Source: Amycolatopsis suaedae
GTDB taxonomy: Bacteria > Actinomycetota > Actinomycetes > Mycobacteriales > Pseudonocardiaceae
Assembly (NCBI RefSeq): GCF_004214935.1
Contig: NZ_SFCC01000004.1
Span: 1 to 64,000 of the forward strand
Reading direction: 5' to 3'
DNA: 64,000 nucleotides
Part shown: positions 37,336 to 48,515 of the stretch, piece after piece
Position numbering within the stretch: the stretch's first letter is position 1
How the letters are laid out: each line of letters starts with the position of its first letter
Notes under the pieces: model-generated
Told to the model about the DNA's origin: nothing
What the model saw: the letters and a program-made list of their open reading frames with translations, nothing else
Database searches by the model: none
Translations under genes and position numbers: made by a program

Positions 37336-38176
37336 CCGCCGCGTGGGGGCCCAGCACGGCGAGCAGGCGGATCTTGTCCTCGGCCGGGCTGCCCGGAGCG
37401 GGAGTGAGGACCAGCAGCGCCTGGGACTGGTCCTCGGTGAACAACGCCTGGCAGTCCACCTCGATCGGGCCCACCTCGGGGTGCACCAGCACCTTGTGGT
37501 CGGCGAACCGGCGGGCCACCTCGTGCCGTTCCCACAGGTCGCGGAACTCGTCCGACTCCGCGAGCAGCACTCGCACCAGTTCGCCCGCCCGGGAACGCGG
37601 TCCCGACGCGCCGTGCACCACACGCAGCGAGGCGACCAGGCTGCGCGCCTGACGCTCGTGATCCTCGGCCGGGTAGATCGCGCGGGACGCCGGGTCGGTG
37701 AACCATCGGTACGTGTCGTATCGCGCCCAGCCGGTGAGCCGCGAATGCTCGCCGAAGATCGCTGTCGCCAGCCGGTTCGCCACGAGCGTCTCGCCGAGGG
37801 CCGACAGGATCAGCGCCGGACTGTCCTCGAGCCGGTCCAGGACCCGCAGCAGGGCGGGTGCCACGTGCGAGTCCACGGGCGTGCGCCGCGGCACGTTCTG
37901 CCCCGCCAGCCGGTACAGGTGGTCACGCTCGTCAGCCGTCAGCCGCAGTGCCCGTGCGAGCGCGGCCAGCATCTGCTCCGACGGCTGCGGGCCGCGTTGC
38001 TGCTCGATCCGGGTGTAGTAGTCGGCGGACATACCGGTGAGCGCGGCCACTTCCTCACGGCGCAGACCAGGGGTACGGCGGCGTGCTCCCGGCACCAGGC
38101 CGACGTCGGACGGGCGCAGTCCTTCCCGGCGTCGGCGCAGGAAGTCCGCGAGCGCGGCACGGTTCATGATGTCCAT
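37322..38176 (-). CDS. XRE regulator with MmyB-like ligand domain
   Basis: 284 aa. N-terminal HTH (TPGLRREEVAALTGMSADYYTRIEQQRGPQPSEQMLAALARAL, ~35-77), then the MmyB-like ligand-binding domain (ALGETLVANRLATAIFG ... WFTDPASRAIYPAEDHERQARSLVASLR). Family members regulate an adjacent short-chain dehydrogenase, exactly the arrangement here. ATG at MDIMNRAAL (or MNRAAL three codons later). Ends AALAR-stop within the palindrome. Confidence 0.92.
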   Translation of the reverse strand: MDIMNRAALADFLRRRREGLRPSDVGLVPGARRRTPGLRREEVAALTGMSADYYTRIEQQRGPQPSEQMLAALARALRLTADERDHLYRLAGQNVPRRTPVDSHVAPALLRVLDRLEDSPALILSALGETLVANRLATAIFGEHSRLTGWARYDTYRWFTDPASRAIYPAEDHERQARSLVASLRVVHGASGPRSRAGELVRVLLAESDEFRDLWERHEVARRFADHKVLVHPEVGPIEVDCQALFTEDQSQALLVLTPAPGSPAEDKIRLLAVLGPHAAALAR

Positions 38177-38269
38177 GGTGCGCCCCGCGGCGCCGCTCAA
38201 CCAGGGACCGCCGGTCCCCCGATCACCAGGTCTCTCCCGTTCCTCCCCTGTCGCGCACAGGCTGGCGGC

Positions 38270-39046
38270 ATGAACATCACGGGTAACACGATCTTCATCC
38301 CCGGCGCCACGTCCGGGATCGGCCTCGCCCTCGCCCTGCGGTTGCGGGCGAAGGGCAACACGGTGGTCGTCGGCGGCCGGCGCACCGGGCTGCTGGAGAA
38401 GCTGTCCGCCGAGCACGGTCTGGCCACTGTGTACATCGATACCGCCGATCCCGTCTCGGTCACCGCGGCCACCCGGGAGGTCCTCGACCGCCATCCAGAG
38501 CTGAACGTGCTGATCGCCATGGCAGGCATCATGCGCGTCGAGGACTGGCGCACCTCGGGATTTCTCGCCGACGCGGAAGAGGTCGTCACCACCAACCTGC
38601 TCGGCCCGATCCGGCTGATCGCCGCACTCATCGAGCACCTGCGGACGCGGCCGGACGCCGCGATCGTCACCGTCTCGTCCGGCCTGGCACACGCCCCGCT
38701 GCGGGTCACGCCCACCTACAACGCGACCAAGGCCGCCATCCACATGCTCAGCGAGACACTGCGCCTGCAGCTGGCGGACACCGGGGTGCGGGTGGTCGAG
38801 CTGGTCCCGCCGTCGGTCCGCACCGCGTTGCTTCCCGGCCAGGAGACCTCCGACTTCGCCATGCCGCTCGACGAGTTCGCCGACGAAGTCGTCGCCTTGC
38901 TCGAAGCCGACCCGGAAGCCGAGGAGGTCCTCGTCGAGCGGGTGAAGTTCCTCCGCTTCGGCGAGGCGCGCGGCGACTACGACCAGGTGGTCGCGGCACT
39001 CAACGGCGCCGACCCGCATTCCCGGGACGCGTCTTTAGCCCGCTAA
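38270..39046 (+). CDS. Short-chain dehydrogenase (DltE/YdfG-like)
   Basis: 258 aa SDR. GATSGIGLALALRL cofactor motif (~12-25), Asp-type loop, VSSG catalytic Ser (~139), YNATK (~153-157). The last residues RDASLAR and TAA stop (39044-39046) are encoded by the palindrome at 39033-39048, which follows codons resembling a normal tail. Divergent from the XRE regulator with a 93-bp gap, and likely its target. Confidence 0.9.
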   Translation: MNITGNTIFIPGATSGIGLALALRLRAKGNTVVVGGRRTGLLEKLSAEHGLATVYIDTADPVSVTAATREVLDRHPELNVLIAMAGIMRVEDWRTSGFLADAEEVVTTNLLGPIRLIAALIEHLRTRPDAAIVTVSSGLAHAPLRVTPTYNATKAAIHMLSETLRLQLADTGVRVVELVPPSVRTALLPGQETSDFAMPLDEFADEVVALLEADPEAEEVLVERVKFLRFGEARGDYDQVVAALNGADPHSRDASLAR

Positions 39047-39048
39047 AG
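39033..39048. repeat. 16-bp palindrome copy 8 (stop codon of SDR gene)
   Basis: CTTTAGCCCGCTAAAG; immediately followed by the second copy of the 116-nt repeat. Marks the right end of the accessory segment before groEL. Confidence 0.9.
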
Positions 39049-39050
39049 CC

Positions 39051-39167
39051 GCACCGGTCGGGCCGTCGGCGTCTGGACTGACGAGCCCAAAGCTCGCGCA
39101 GCGAGCGACGGCGAGGAGGGAAGACGCCGACTGAAGGGCCCGACCGCGCCCGCAGCGAAGCAAGGGC
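39051..39167. repeat. Nested-hairpin repeat, copy B
   Basis: Second copy of the structured repeat at 8827-8942. Stems conserved: CGGTCGGGCC (39055-39064) with GGCCCGACCG (39137-39146), GTCGGCGTCT (39065-39074) with AGACGCCGAC (39122-39131), inner GCTCGC-gca-GCGAGC. Only two substitutions in the first 102 bases, both in loops, not stems. Has the palindrome on one side only. Confidence 0.8.
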
Positions 39168-39178
39168 AGAAAACACGA

Positions 39179-39216
39179 GAACGGGGCGGCACCGCGTGTG
39201 CGGTACCGCCCCGTTC
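39179..39216 (-). terminator. Terminator of groEL
   Basis: GAACGGGGCGG-c-ACCGC / GCGGT-a-CCGCCCCGTTC, 16 base pairs with one mismatch and a 4-base loop, 17 bases after the groEL stop on the minus strand. Confidence 0.75.
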
Positions 39217-39232
39217 CGGCGTTCGAGCGAGG

Positions 39233-40908
<1,676 letters not shown>

Positions 40909-40926
40909 ACACGCTGGAGCGGGTCG

Positions 40927-41220
40927 TCAGTTGATGACGGCCAGCACGTCGCGGGCGGACAGGATCAGGTAGTCCTCACCGTTGTACTTGACCTCGGTGC
41001 CGCCGTACTTGGAGTAGATGACGACGTCGCCTTCCTTGACGTCCACCGGGACGCGGTTGCCCTTGTCGTCGATCCGGCCCGGGCCGACGGCCAGGACCTT
41101 GCCCTCCTGGGGCTTCTCCTTCGCGGTGTCAGGAATGACGAGGCCGGAAGCGGTCGTCTCCTCGGCCTCGCTCGTCTGGACAACGATCTTGTCCTCGAGC
41201 GGTTTGATGTTCACGCTCAC
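40927..41220 (-). CDS. groES: 10-kDa co-chaperonin GroES
   Basis: 97 aa lid of the chaperonin. [40 protein letters not shown] covers the beta-barrel start and mobile loop; ends [17 protein letters not shown] start (VSVNIKPLE) fixed by GGAGG 8 bases upstream (minus strand). Controlled by the CIRCE element ~105 bp upstream; transcribed with groEL. Confidence 0.97.
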   Translation of the reverse strand: MSVNIKPLEDKIVVQTSEAEETTASGLVIPDTAKEKPQEGKVLAVGPGRIDDKGNRVPVDVKEGDVVIYSKYGGTEVKYNGEDYLILSARDVLAVIN

Positions 41221-41325
41221 CGGGTTGACCTCCACGGGTCGTCGAAAGCGTTGGCAGGTTGTTTGGTTTACGACTCCTACCACCCCCGCCGTCGCGGGTG
41301 CCGGGGCGTGTGCGGTGCCGTGCAA

Positions 41326-41352
41326 TTAGCACTCTAGCCACGCGAGTGCCAG
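41326..41352. promoter_or_regulatory. CIRCE operator (HrcA site) of groES-groEL
   Basis: TTAGCACTC-N9-GAGTGCCAG, matching the CIRCE consensus TTAGCACTC-N9-GAGTGCTAA at 16 of 18 positions. HrcA represses chaperonin genes through this site. It lies between groES and a divergent membrane-protein gene. Confidence 0.9.
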
Positions 41353-41420
41353 CGATGCAAGGAGGGTCGTCACCCGGCGGGACGTGCCGAAACAGTGTGA
41401 CCGGGGTTACGCTACCGAGA

Positions 41421-41819
41421 GTGCAGGCATCGCCACCGACCGATGAGCGGCCGGATGCCGAGCTGTTCGACTGGCTCGGCTCCGCGGTGTGGTTCAGCGC
41501 CCTGCTGCTGGTGCTGTTCCTGGTGGCGGTGGCCATGCTGGTGCGGGCCACGTTTCGCAGGCAACGGCAGCAGACGGAGCTGATCACCGAGCTGCGTTCC
41601 GAGGTCGCGAACCTGCGTGCCGAGCGCGAGCCCGAATCCGAGCCGGAGTTCCGGCTGGGCGACCGCGTGGTCGTGCTGGAGGGCACGCACGCGGGCGACC
41701 ACGGCACGATCGTCGCGCCGGACATCGGGCTGCAGCCGGGTTACGTGTGCGTCCAGCTGGCCCAGGAGGGCGCGAAGCGCTACATCCCGACGGGGAAACT
41801 CCTGCCGGACACGCGATAG
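41421..41819 (+). CDS. Single-TM protein with KOW/SH3-like domain
   Basis: 132 aa from GTG. TM segment VWFSALLLVLFLVAVAMLV (~24-42), a coiled-coil-like stretch (RRQRQQTELITELRSEVANLRAERE, ~46-70) and a C-terminal small barrel (LGDRVVVLEGTHAGDHGTIVAPDIGL) resembling a KOW motif. TACGCT (41409-41414) lies 6 bases before the GTG, so the transcript may be leaderless. Divergent from groES; function unknown. Confidence 0.7.
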   Translation: MQASPPTDERPDAELFDWLGSAVWFSALLLVLFLVAVAMLVRATFRRQRQQTELITELRSEVANLRAEREPESEPEFRLGDRVVVLEGTHAGDHGTIVAPDIGLQPGYVCVQLAQEGAKRYIPTGKLLPDTR

Positions 41820-41913
41820 CCAGAAGTTCACTCCGCCGTCACTCGATCAGGTTGTCTCGTTTCCGAGCGCCGGAGTGCGATCGAACTCCCGACCCCACCA
41901 CGAGGAGTTCACC

Positions 41914-43482
41914 GTGCCCGAAAGTCATCTCAACCGGCGCGCAGTCCTGCTCGGCGGCGCCGGCGCGATTGCCATCGCCGCTGGTGGCAGCACCCTGGCC
42001 CGCGCAGAGTCGGCGCGGGGCGCCGGGCTGGCCAAGCCGGTCCGCAGCCCGTTCACCCTCGGTGTCGCCTCCGGCGACCCGTACCCCGACAGTGTGGTCC
42101 TGTGGACCCGGCTCGCCACCGACCCGCTCGCCGAGGACGGCCTGGGCGGCATGCCCGCGCGCGGCGTCCCGGTGCGCTGGCAGGTCGCCACCGACGAGCG
42201 GTTCACCAAGGTCGTGCGCAGCGGCCAGACCTGGGCCACGCCCCGCGAGGCACACAGCGTCCACATCGAGGCGGCAGGCCTTCGCCCGGGCACCGAGTAC
42301 TTCTACCGCTTCCGCACCGGGGACGACATTTCCCCGGTCGGCCGCACCCGGACCGCGCCCGCCCCGCACCAGCTCGGCGAGCTGACCATGTGCTTCGCGT
42401 CCTGCTCGCACTACGGCCAGGGCTACTTCACCGCCTACCGCAGGCTGGCCGAGGACGAGCCCGGCCTGATCCTGCACCTGGGCGACTACCAGTACGAGTA
42501 CGCCGCCGGCGCGAACGAGGTCCGCAAGGTCGTCGGCCCGGAGACCATCCGGCTGGCCGACTACCGGCTGCGGCACGCCCAGTACAAGACCGACCCGGAC
42601 CTGCAGCTCGCGCACGCGACCGCGCCCTGGCTGGTCGTCTGGGACGACCACGAGACCGAGAACAACTGGGCCGACGAGATCCCCGAGGACTCCTCGCAGA
42701 CCCCGGGCGCCGCGTTCATGGAGCGGCGCAAGGCCGCGTTCCAGGCGTACTACGAGAACATGCCGCTGCGCCGCACGGCCCGGCCGCACGGGGCGGACAT
42801 GCGCCTGTACCGGCGGCTCGGCTGGGGCGCGCTGGCGACGTTCCACATGCTCGACACCCGGCAGTACCGCGACAACCAGGCGTGCGGCGACGGCGTCAAG
42901 GCCAACTGCGCGGAGCGGCTCACGCCGACCCGCTCGATCACCGGCGAGGAGCAGGAACGCTGGCTCGTCGACGGCTTCCACCGCTCCCGCGCCCGCTGGG
43001 ACGTACTGGGCCAGCAGGTGTTCTTCTCCCAGATCGACCTGACGCCGGGTGCCGCCGAGGGCTTCAACATGGACGCCTGGGACGGCTACAAGGTCAACCG
43101 GGACCGCATCGCCGAGGCGATGGGTTCGTCGGCGGTGCGCAACGGCGTCGTGCTCACCGGCGACGTCCACCGCCACTGGGCGGCCGAGGTCAAGCGGACC
43201 TACGGGCAGCCGGACTCCAAGGGGGTCGGCACCGAGCTGGTCACCACGTCGATCACCAGTGGCCGCGACGGCAACGACGACCCCAACCAGGCCGTGCTGG
43301 ACGAGAACCCGCACGTGAAGTTCCACCGCAACCGGCGCGGCTACGTGCGTACCCGGTTCAGCGCCAAGGAGATGAAGGCCGACTTCCGGGTGCTGCCGTT
43401 CGTCACCAAGCCGGACGCCCCGGCGTCGACGGCGGCCAGCTTCGTCGTCGAGGACCGTGACCCGACCCTGAATCCCGTCTAG
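41914..43482 (+). CDS. phoD: Tat-exported PhoD alkaline phosphatase
   Basis: 522 aa calcium/iron-dependent phosphodiesterase/phosphatase that frees phosphate outside the cell. Tat signal at the start: HLNRRAVLLGGAGAIAIAAGG with twin Arg at ~7-8. PhoD N-domain (~40-135), then metallophosphatase: FASCSHYGQGYFTAY, LHLGDYQYEY, VWDDHETENNWAD, GDVHRHWAAE. GTG start with GAGGAG 7 bases upstream. Monocistronic by spacing; a PhoP box was not found in the 94 bp upstream. Confidence 0.95.
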   Translation: MPESHLNRRAVLLGGAGAIAIAAGGSTLARAESARGAGLAKPVRSPFTLGVASGDPYPDSVVLWTRLATDPLAEDGLGGMPARGVPVRWQVATDERFTKVVRSGQTWATPREAHSVHIEAAGLRPGTEYFYRFRTGDDISPVGRTRTAPAPHQLGELTMCFASCSHYGQGYFTAYRRLAEDEPGLILHLGDYQYEYAAGANEVRKVVGPETIRLADYRLRHAQYKTDPDLQLAHATAPWLVVWDDHETENNWADEIPEDSSQTPGAAFMERRKAAFQAYYENMPLRRTARPHGADMRLYRRLGWGALATFHMLDTRQYRDNQACGDGVKANCAERLTPTRSITGEEQERWLVDGFHRSRARWDVLGQQVFFSQIDLTPGAAEGFNMDAWDGYKVNRDRIAEAMGSSAVRNGVVLTGDVHRHWAAEVKRTYGQPDSKGVGTELVTTSITSGRDGNDDPNQAVLDENPHVKFHRNRRGYVRTRFSAKEMKADFRVLPFVTKPDAPASTAASFVVEDRDPTLNPV

Positions 43483-43552
43483 TTGGTTCCTGGCCTCCAG
43501 GGGTGTTAGGTAGGAGTCCACAACCCTGCCGACATCCCTGGGGGTAGGTCAC

Positions 43553-45466
43553 ATGGCCCGTCGTCCCGTGGTTCTGCTCGCCGCCGCGCTCGCCGCGGCA
43601 GGGCTGGTCCAGGCACCAGCCGTCGCCGAGACGTCCGACCGGCAACGCGCGTTCGCCGAGGCGGCGCGGGAGTTCGGCGTCCCGGAGCCGGTCCTGCTCG
43701 GCGTGTCGTACCTGCAGTCGCGCTGGGACGTCAACGGCGCGACCCCGAGCACGGCGGCGGGTTACGGGCCGATGCACCTGACCGACCTGCGCACGGCGGG
43801 TTCCGGAAGCCATCACGACGAGGGCGCCGAGGACCCGCGTGGCGACGACGCCCGCAAACCCCTGCGGCCCGAGGCCCCAGCCGCGCCGCCGGACGTGCCG
43901 AACCTGCAGACGCTGGACGAGGCGGCCCGGCTGACCGGCACGGATACCGCGGCACTGCGCGCCGACCCGGCGCAGAACATCCGCGGCGGGGCCGCGTTGC
44001 TGGCTCGCTACCAGCGGGATCTGGGCGGGAGCGGTTCGGACCCGGCCGCCTGGTACGGCGCGGTGGCACGGTACAGCGGCGCCACCGACACCGCTGCGGC
44101 CGCCGCGTTCGCCGACGAGGTGTTCGCCACCATCGGCACCGGCGCGGACCGCGTCACCGACGACGGCATGCGGGTGCGGCTCGCGCCGACGCCCGTCGCG
44201 CCGCGACGGGACCAGCTTGCCCGGCTGGGCCTGCGCGACACCGGCACCGGCCCGGTCGAGTGCCCCTCGGGGATCTCCTGCGAGTGGATTCCCGCGCCGT
44301 ACCAGCAGTTGCCGGACAACGAGTACGGCAACCACGACAAGGCCAACCGGCCGCGGGACCAGAAGATCGACTACATCATCATCCACGACACCGAGGGCTA
44401 CTGGGACGGCGTGCTGAAGCTCGTCCAGGACCCGACCTATGTCAGCTGGCACTACACGCTGCGCTCCGCCGACGGGCACATCGCGCAGCACGTGCCGACC
44501 AAGGACGTCGCGTGGCACGCGGGCAACTGGTACGTCAACTCGAAGTCGATCGGGCTGGAGCACGAGGGCTTCGCGGCCAAGGGCACCTGGTACACCGAGG
44601 CGATGTACCGCACGTCGGCGAAGCTGGTGCGGCATCTCGCGGCGAAGTACCGCATCCCGCTGGACCGCCAGCACATCCTCGGCCACGACAACGTGCCCGG
44701 CACCACGCCGCCGACCGTCAAGAACATGCACTGGGACCCGGGCCCGTACTGGGACTGGGCGCACTACTTCGACCTGCTCGGCGCCCCGCTCGGCCGTGCG
44801 GAGGAGCCGCCGTCGCGGCCGAACACCGGCATGGTGACGATCTCGCCGGACTTCGCCACCAACCGGCCGACGTTCACCGGCTGCGAGCAGGGCGTGCCGC
44901 TGTGCCCATCGCGCGGGTCGACGTCGGTGATCCTGCGATCCGAGCCGCGGCCGGACGCGCCGCTGCTGGCCGACATCGGGCTGCGGCCGGACGGTTCACC
45001 GTCGACCATGCACGTCTCCGACATCGGCAGCCGTGTCGACACCGGGCAGCAGTACGCCGTCGCCGAGGTTCGCGGTGACTGGACGGCCGTGTGGTACCTG
45101 GGCCAGAAGGGCTGGTTCCACAACCCCGGCGGCGCGACCGCCAAGCCCGCGCGCGGCATGGTGGTCACGCCGAAGCCGGGCAAGGCGTCGGTGCCGGTGT
45201 ACGGCAGGGCCTACCCGGAGGCAGCGGCCTACCCGCCGGAGATCAAGCCGCAGGACATCGTGCCGCTGCAGTACACACTGCCGGCGGGCCAGCGCTACGC
45301 CGCGGGGCTGTCCACCGGCTCGGAGTACTTCTCGGCGACCACGTTCGACCCGGCGAACCACCGGGTGATCAAGGGCAAGACCCGGTACCTGCAGGTGCAG
45401 TTCGGGCACCGGGTGGCGTTCGTCAACGCCGACGACGTGCGGGTAATACCGTCGTTCGCTCCCTAG
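43553..45466 (+). CDS. Secreted N-acetylmuramoyl-L-alanine amidase
   Basis: 637 aa. Signal peptide ([23 protein letters not shown], 1-25). Residues ~28-200 resemble an SLT/Glu-type lytic module ([39 protein letters not shown]). Amidase_2/PGRP domain at ~250-420 with zinc ligands in [15 protein letters not shown] (His), VAWHAGNW and [12 protein letters not shown]-terminal ~200 residues include SH3-like wall-binding repeats ([32 protein letters not shown]). Stop overlaps tsaD's stop region (convergent, 4 bp). Confidence 0.92.
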   Translation: MARRPVVLLAAALAAAGLVQAPAVAETSDRQRAFAEAAREFGVPEPVLLGVSYLQSRWDVNGATPSTAAGYGPMHLTDLRTAGSGSHHDEGAEDPRGDDARKPLRPEAPAAPPDVPNLQTLDEAARLTGTDTAALRADPAQNIRGGAALLARYQRDLGGSGSDPAAWYGAVARYSGATDTAAAAAFADEVFATIGTGADRVTDDGMRVRLAPTPVAPRRDQLARLGLRDTGTGPVECPSGISCEWIPAPYQQLPDNEYGNHDKANRPRDQKIDYIIIHDTEGYWDGVLKLVQDPTYVSWHYTLRSADGHIAQHVPTKDVAWHAGNWYVNSKSIGLEHEGFAAKGTWYTEAMYRTSAKLVRHLAAKYRIPLDRQHILGHDNVPGTTPPTVKNMHWDPGPYWDWAHYFDLLGAPLGRAEEPPSRPNTGMVTISPDFATNRPTFTGCEQGVPLCPSRGSTSVILRSEPRPDAPLLADIGLRPDGSPSTMHVSDIGSRVDTGQQYAVAEVRGDWTAVWYLGQKGWFHNPGGATAKPARGMVVTPKPGKASVPVYGRAYPEAAAYPPEIKPQDIVPLQYTLPAGQRYAAGLSTGSEYFSATTFDPANHRVIKGKTRYLQVQFGHRVAFVNADDVRVIPSFAP

Positions 45467-46509
45467 ACGACGATCGTGTCCACGGGTAGCGCCGGGTTCG
45501 CCGAGATGTCCAAACCGGACGGTTTGCGGCCCGCCGCCACCACGTGGGCACCGAGCGCGGCGATCATCGCGCCGTTGTCGGTGCACAGCCGGGGCCGGGG
45601 CACACGCAGCTCGATACCGGCCTCGGCACAACGCTGGGCGGCCAGTGCCGACAGCCGCGAGTTGGCCGCGACACCGCCGGAGATGACCAGCGTGCCGATC
45701 CCGGACTCGGTGGCGGCGCGGACGGCCTTGGCGGTCAGCACGTCGGCGACGGCCTCCTGGAACGAGGCGGCGACGTCGGCGACCGGGATCTCCTCGCCAC
45801 GCCGGCGCGCGCCCTCCACCCAGCGGGCGACGGCGGTCTTGAGGCCGGAGAAGGAGAAGTCGAACTTGGCATCCCTCGGCCCGGTCATGCCGCGCGGGAA
45901 CGCGATGGCCTCCGGGTTACCGTCGGCCGCCGCCTTGTCGATCGGCGGGCCACCGGGGTAGGGCAGGCCGAGCAGCCGGGCCACCTTGTCGTACGCCTCA
46001 CCGGCCGCGTCGTCCACAGTGGACCCGAGTTCGACGATTCCGGACGCGACGTCGTCCACCCGCAGCAGCTGCGAGTGCCCGCCGGACACCAGCAGCGCCA
46101 GGCACGGCTTGGGCAGCGGGCCGTGCTGCAGGGTGTCCACGGCGATGTGCCCGGCGAGGTGGTTTACGCCGTACAGCGGCACGTCCAGCGCCGCGGCGTA
46201 GGCCTTGGCAGCCGCGACGCCGACCAGCAGCGCCCCCGCCAGGCCAGGGCCGGCGGTGACCGCGATGGCGTCCACATCGGACAGCGTCAGCCCGGCCTTG
46301 GCGAACGCCCGCTCGGCCGTCGGGACCATGGCCTCCAGGTGCGCGCGGCTGGCTACCTCGGGCACGACACCGCCGAAGCGGGCGTGCTGCTCGACGCTGG
46401 AGGCGACCTCGTCGGCCAGCAGCTCGACGGTGCCGTCGTCGGCCAGGCGGACGAGGCCGACGCCGGTCTCGTCGCAGGAACTCTCGATACCCAGCACGAT
46501 GCGGCTCAT
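45463..46509 (-). CDS. tsaD: tRNA N6-threonylcarbamoyladenosine transferase TsaD
   Basis: 348 aa ASKHA-fold enzyme that transfers threonylcarbamoyl to A37 of ANN-decoding tRNAs. [14 protein letters not shown] at start, [17 protein letters not shown], metal-binding GVNHLAGHI (HxxGH), SGGHSQLL, and FSGLKTAV. This FSGLK is ancestral family sequence, not the palindromic repeat seen elsewhere. ATG overlaps rimI stop by 4 bp; operon tsaB-rimI-tsaD, as Rv3421c-Rv3419c. Confidence 0.97.
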   Translation of the reverse strand: MSRIVLGIESSCDETGVGLVRLADDGTVELLADEVASSVEQHARFGGVVPEVASRAHLEAMVPTAERAFAKAGLTLSDVDAIAVTAGPGLAGALLVGVAAAKAYAAALDVPLYGVNHLAGHIAVDTLQHGPLPKPCLALLVSGGHSQLLRVDDVASGIVELGSTVDDAAGEAYDKVARLLGLPYPGGPPIDKAAADGNPEAIAFPRGMTGPRDAKFDFSFSGLKTAVARWVEGARRRGEEIPVADVAASFQEAVADVLTAKAVRAATESGIGTLVISGGVAANSRLSALAAQRCAEAGIELRVPRPRLCTDNGAMIAALGAHVVAAGRKPSGLDISANPALPVDTIVV

Positions 46510-46991
46510 CGGGCGGCCTCCCCGGCGACGGCGACCGGTGGCCTGCCCATGGTGTAGGCGTCGGCACCGGAGGGTTGGTAGTAACGGCGGCGTACGCCGA
46601 GCTTGCTGAAGCCGTACTTCTCGTACAGCGCCAGCGCGACCGCGTTGTCCGTGCGGACCTCCAGGAAGACCGGCGCGCGTAGCTCGTCGGCCCGGTCCAG
46701 GATCGCCTCCAGCAGCAACGTGCCGATGCCGTTGCCCTGGTGGCGCGGGTCGACGCCGATGGTGTGCAGGCTGGCCTCGTACTCACCCGGCCTGCCCACG
46801 ACAGCGAGCCCGGCGTAGCCGACGAGACCGGACATGGTGAACGCGCCGACGTAGTAGGCGCCGGAGTCCAGTTCGGCACGGAACGCCGCCGCGCTCCACG
46901 GGCTGTCGCCGGGGAAGAGCACCTTCTCGATCTCCACGCAGCGGCGGATGTCGCGGTGCCGCAAGGGTTTCAGCTCGACCTGCTCGGTCAC
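46506..46991 (-). CDS. rimI: Ribosomal protein S18 alanine N-acetyltransferase RimI
   Basis: 161 aa [31 protein letters not shown] at the start, acetyl-CoA loop [15 protein letters not shown] (~78-92), [20 protein letters not shown] (~117-136). GTG start overlaps tsaB stop (GTGA); stop overlaps tsaD start. Confidence 0.95.
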   Translation of the reverse strand: MTEQVELKPLRHRDIRRCVEIEKVLFPGDSPWSAAAFRAELDSGAYYVGAFTMSGLVGYAGLAVVGRPGEYEASLHTIGVDPRHQGNGIGTLLLEAILDRADELRAPVFLEVRTDNAVALALYEKYGFSKLGVRRRYYQPSGADAYTMGRPPVAVAGEAAR

Positions 46992-47638
46992 GGCGTGGTC
47001 ACCCGTTTCGGGGCGCCCGGCTCGACGGCGTCGGGCCTGCGCAGGTAGAGCGGGGTGAGCAGGTCCGGCGTCGCGCCGGACAGGAGCCGGCCGGCAGCGG
47101 CGCGGGCCAGGCCGGCCGGAGTCGGGTAGGCGGGCTCGGCGACCGTGCGGCCGACGGCCGGTGCCTGCTGCCCGGCGGCGACGCGGGCGGGGTCGTCGAC
47201 GTCGGCGGGCGGCGACACCTCGGGGCCGCGGGTCCGCGTGCCGCCTGCGTCGTAGGCGGCCCAGTAGACCTCGCGGCGGCGGGCGTCGGTGACCACCAGG
47301 AACGGCTCGCCGGCGGTGACCTCGGCGGCGATGGCGTCCAGGCTGCACACCGGGTGGACCGGGATGCCGAGGCTGTGCCCGAGCGCGGCGGCCGTCGCCA
47401 TTCCGGCACGCAGGCCGGTGAACGGCCCGGGGCCGACGCCGCACACCAGCGCGTCGAGCTCGCGCAGCGTCACCCCGGCCGACTCGGTGGCGGCCAGCAG
47501 GTGCGGGGTGAGCAGCTCACCGTGGGCCCGCGCGTCGATCGTCACCCGCTCGGCGAGCACGGTGACGCCGTCGGCGGACACGGTGACCACCCCCGCGGTG
47601 ACCGCGGGAGTCGAGGTGTCTAGAGCCAGGACCAGCAC
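46988..47638 (-). CDS. tsaB: t6A biosynthesis protein TsaB
   Basis: 216 aa inactive ASKHA paralogue that dimerises with TsaD. LALDTSTPAVTAGVV at start, LVCGVGPGPFTGLRAGMATAAALGHSLGIP (~65-93). GTG start. First gene of tsaB-rimI-tsaD. In M. tuberculosis tsaE and alr lie directly upstream; here the malonate cluster intervenes. Confidence 0.95.
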   Translation of the reverse strand: MLVLALDTSTPAVTAGVVTVSADGVTVLAERVTIDARAHGELLTPHLLAATESAGVTLRELDALVCGVGPGPFTGLRAGMATAAALGHSLGIPVHPVCSLDAIAAEVTAGEPFLVVTDARRREVYWAAYDAGGTRTRGPEVSPPADVDDPARVAAGQQAPAVGRTVAEPAYPTPAGLARAAAGRLLSGATPDLLTPLYLRRPDAVEPGAPKRVTTP

Positions 47639-47668
47639 GGTTGTCCAGCCTACGACCCGGCGTGCGGG

Positions 47669-48379
47669 CTACTCCTCCGGGTTCTCCGGATCCCACGAGA
47701 GCAGCCGCACCTTGGCGACGGTGCGCAGGTGACGGCGCATGGCCGCGGACGCCGCCCTGGGGTCACCGCGCAGGATGGCCTCCAGGATGCTGTGGTGCTG
47801 GGCCAGTGAGCGGCTAGGCCTGCCGGGCTGGTGCAGCGACTCGGCGCGGCTCTCAGCGATCTGCGTGGCGATCGAGGTCATGAACTCGGCCAGCAGCGGG
47901 TTGCGTGCGGCGGCGGTGATCGCGGCGTGGAACCGGCGGTCCCCTTCCTCGCCGTGCCCGCCGGTGGCGACCTCCTCGGCCATGTGCTCCAGCGCCGCCT
48001 CCATGGCACGCAGGTCCTCGCGGGTGCGGCGCTGCGCGGCCAGCTCGGCGAGCTTGGTCTCCACCGCCTCGCGGGCCTCCAGCACGTCGGGCAGCCTGCG
48101 ACGGCGCTCCACGAGCTGTTCGACCGGCTCGGCGTCCAGGCTGGCGCTGGCCAGGTAGGTGCCGCCGCCGTGGCGGACCTCGACGATGCCCTGGACGTCC
48201 AGCACCACGATCGCCTGCTTGACCGACGCCCGGCTCACCCCGAGCCGCTGGGCCAGGTCACGTTCGGCGGGCAACTTGTCGCCCACCTCGAGGCCACTGT
48301 CGGCGACGTACTCGCGGATTCGCTCGACAACCTGCTCGTACAGCCGGGGCCGGGCCACGGGGCGCAGTGCGTCGGACAC
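47669..48379 (-). CDS. GntR/FadR-type regulator (MatR-like)
   Basis: 236 aa. Winged HTH (VERIREYVADSGLEVGDKLPAERDLAQRLGVSRASVKQAIVVLDVQGIVEVRHGGGTYL, ~15-73) and helical FCD ligand domain. GTG start. Divergent from matC with a repeated operator array between them, so likely the malonate-responsive repressor of the mat genes, as MatR is in rhizobia. Confidence 0.9.
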   Translation of the reverse strand: MSDALRPVARPRLYEQVVERIREYVADSGLEVGDKLPAERDLAQRLGVSRASVKQAIVVLDVQGIVEVRHGGGTYLASASLDAEPVEQLVERRRRLPDVLEAREAVETKLAELAAQRRTREDLRAMEAALEHMAEEVATGGHGEEGDRRFHAAITAAARNPLLAEFMTSIATQIAESRAESLHQPGRPSRSLAQHHSILEAILRGDPRAASAAMRRHLRTVAKVRLLSWDPENPEE

Positions 48380-48423
48380 CGGTCGAGACTAACAGGGTTG
48401 ACACACGTCACACCGGCCCGCAA

Positions 48424-48487
48424 AGTGGACTAGCCACTCAGCCACTAGTCCACTGATCCACTCATCCACTAGGCCAGTAGTCCACTG
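48424..48487. promoter_or_regulatory. Operator array between GntR and matC
   Basis: AGTGGACTAG (48424-48433) is the exact inverse of CTAGTCCACT (48445-48454). Further half-sites: CCACT at 48434, 48442, 48458, 48466, 48483, and AGTAGTCCACT near 48477-48487. Seven related half-sites in 64 bp, at multiples of about 8 bases, right upstream of matC. A TTGACA (48398-48403) precedes the array. Fits cooperative binding by the GntR regulator. Confidence 0.65.
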
Positions 48488-48515
48488 CCGGGGCAACCAA
48501 CGACGGGAGCCGCCC

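Noticed and set aside
45840-45870. FSGLK in TsaD as another palindrome insertion
   Set aside because: The codons there (GGCCTCAA region) do not form [24 protein letters not shown] is conserved TsaD family sequence.
45544-46557. Plus-strand frame opposite tsaD
   Set aside because: Antisense shadow of a clear conserved gene, no ribosome-binding site, low-complexity translation.
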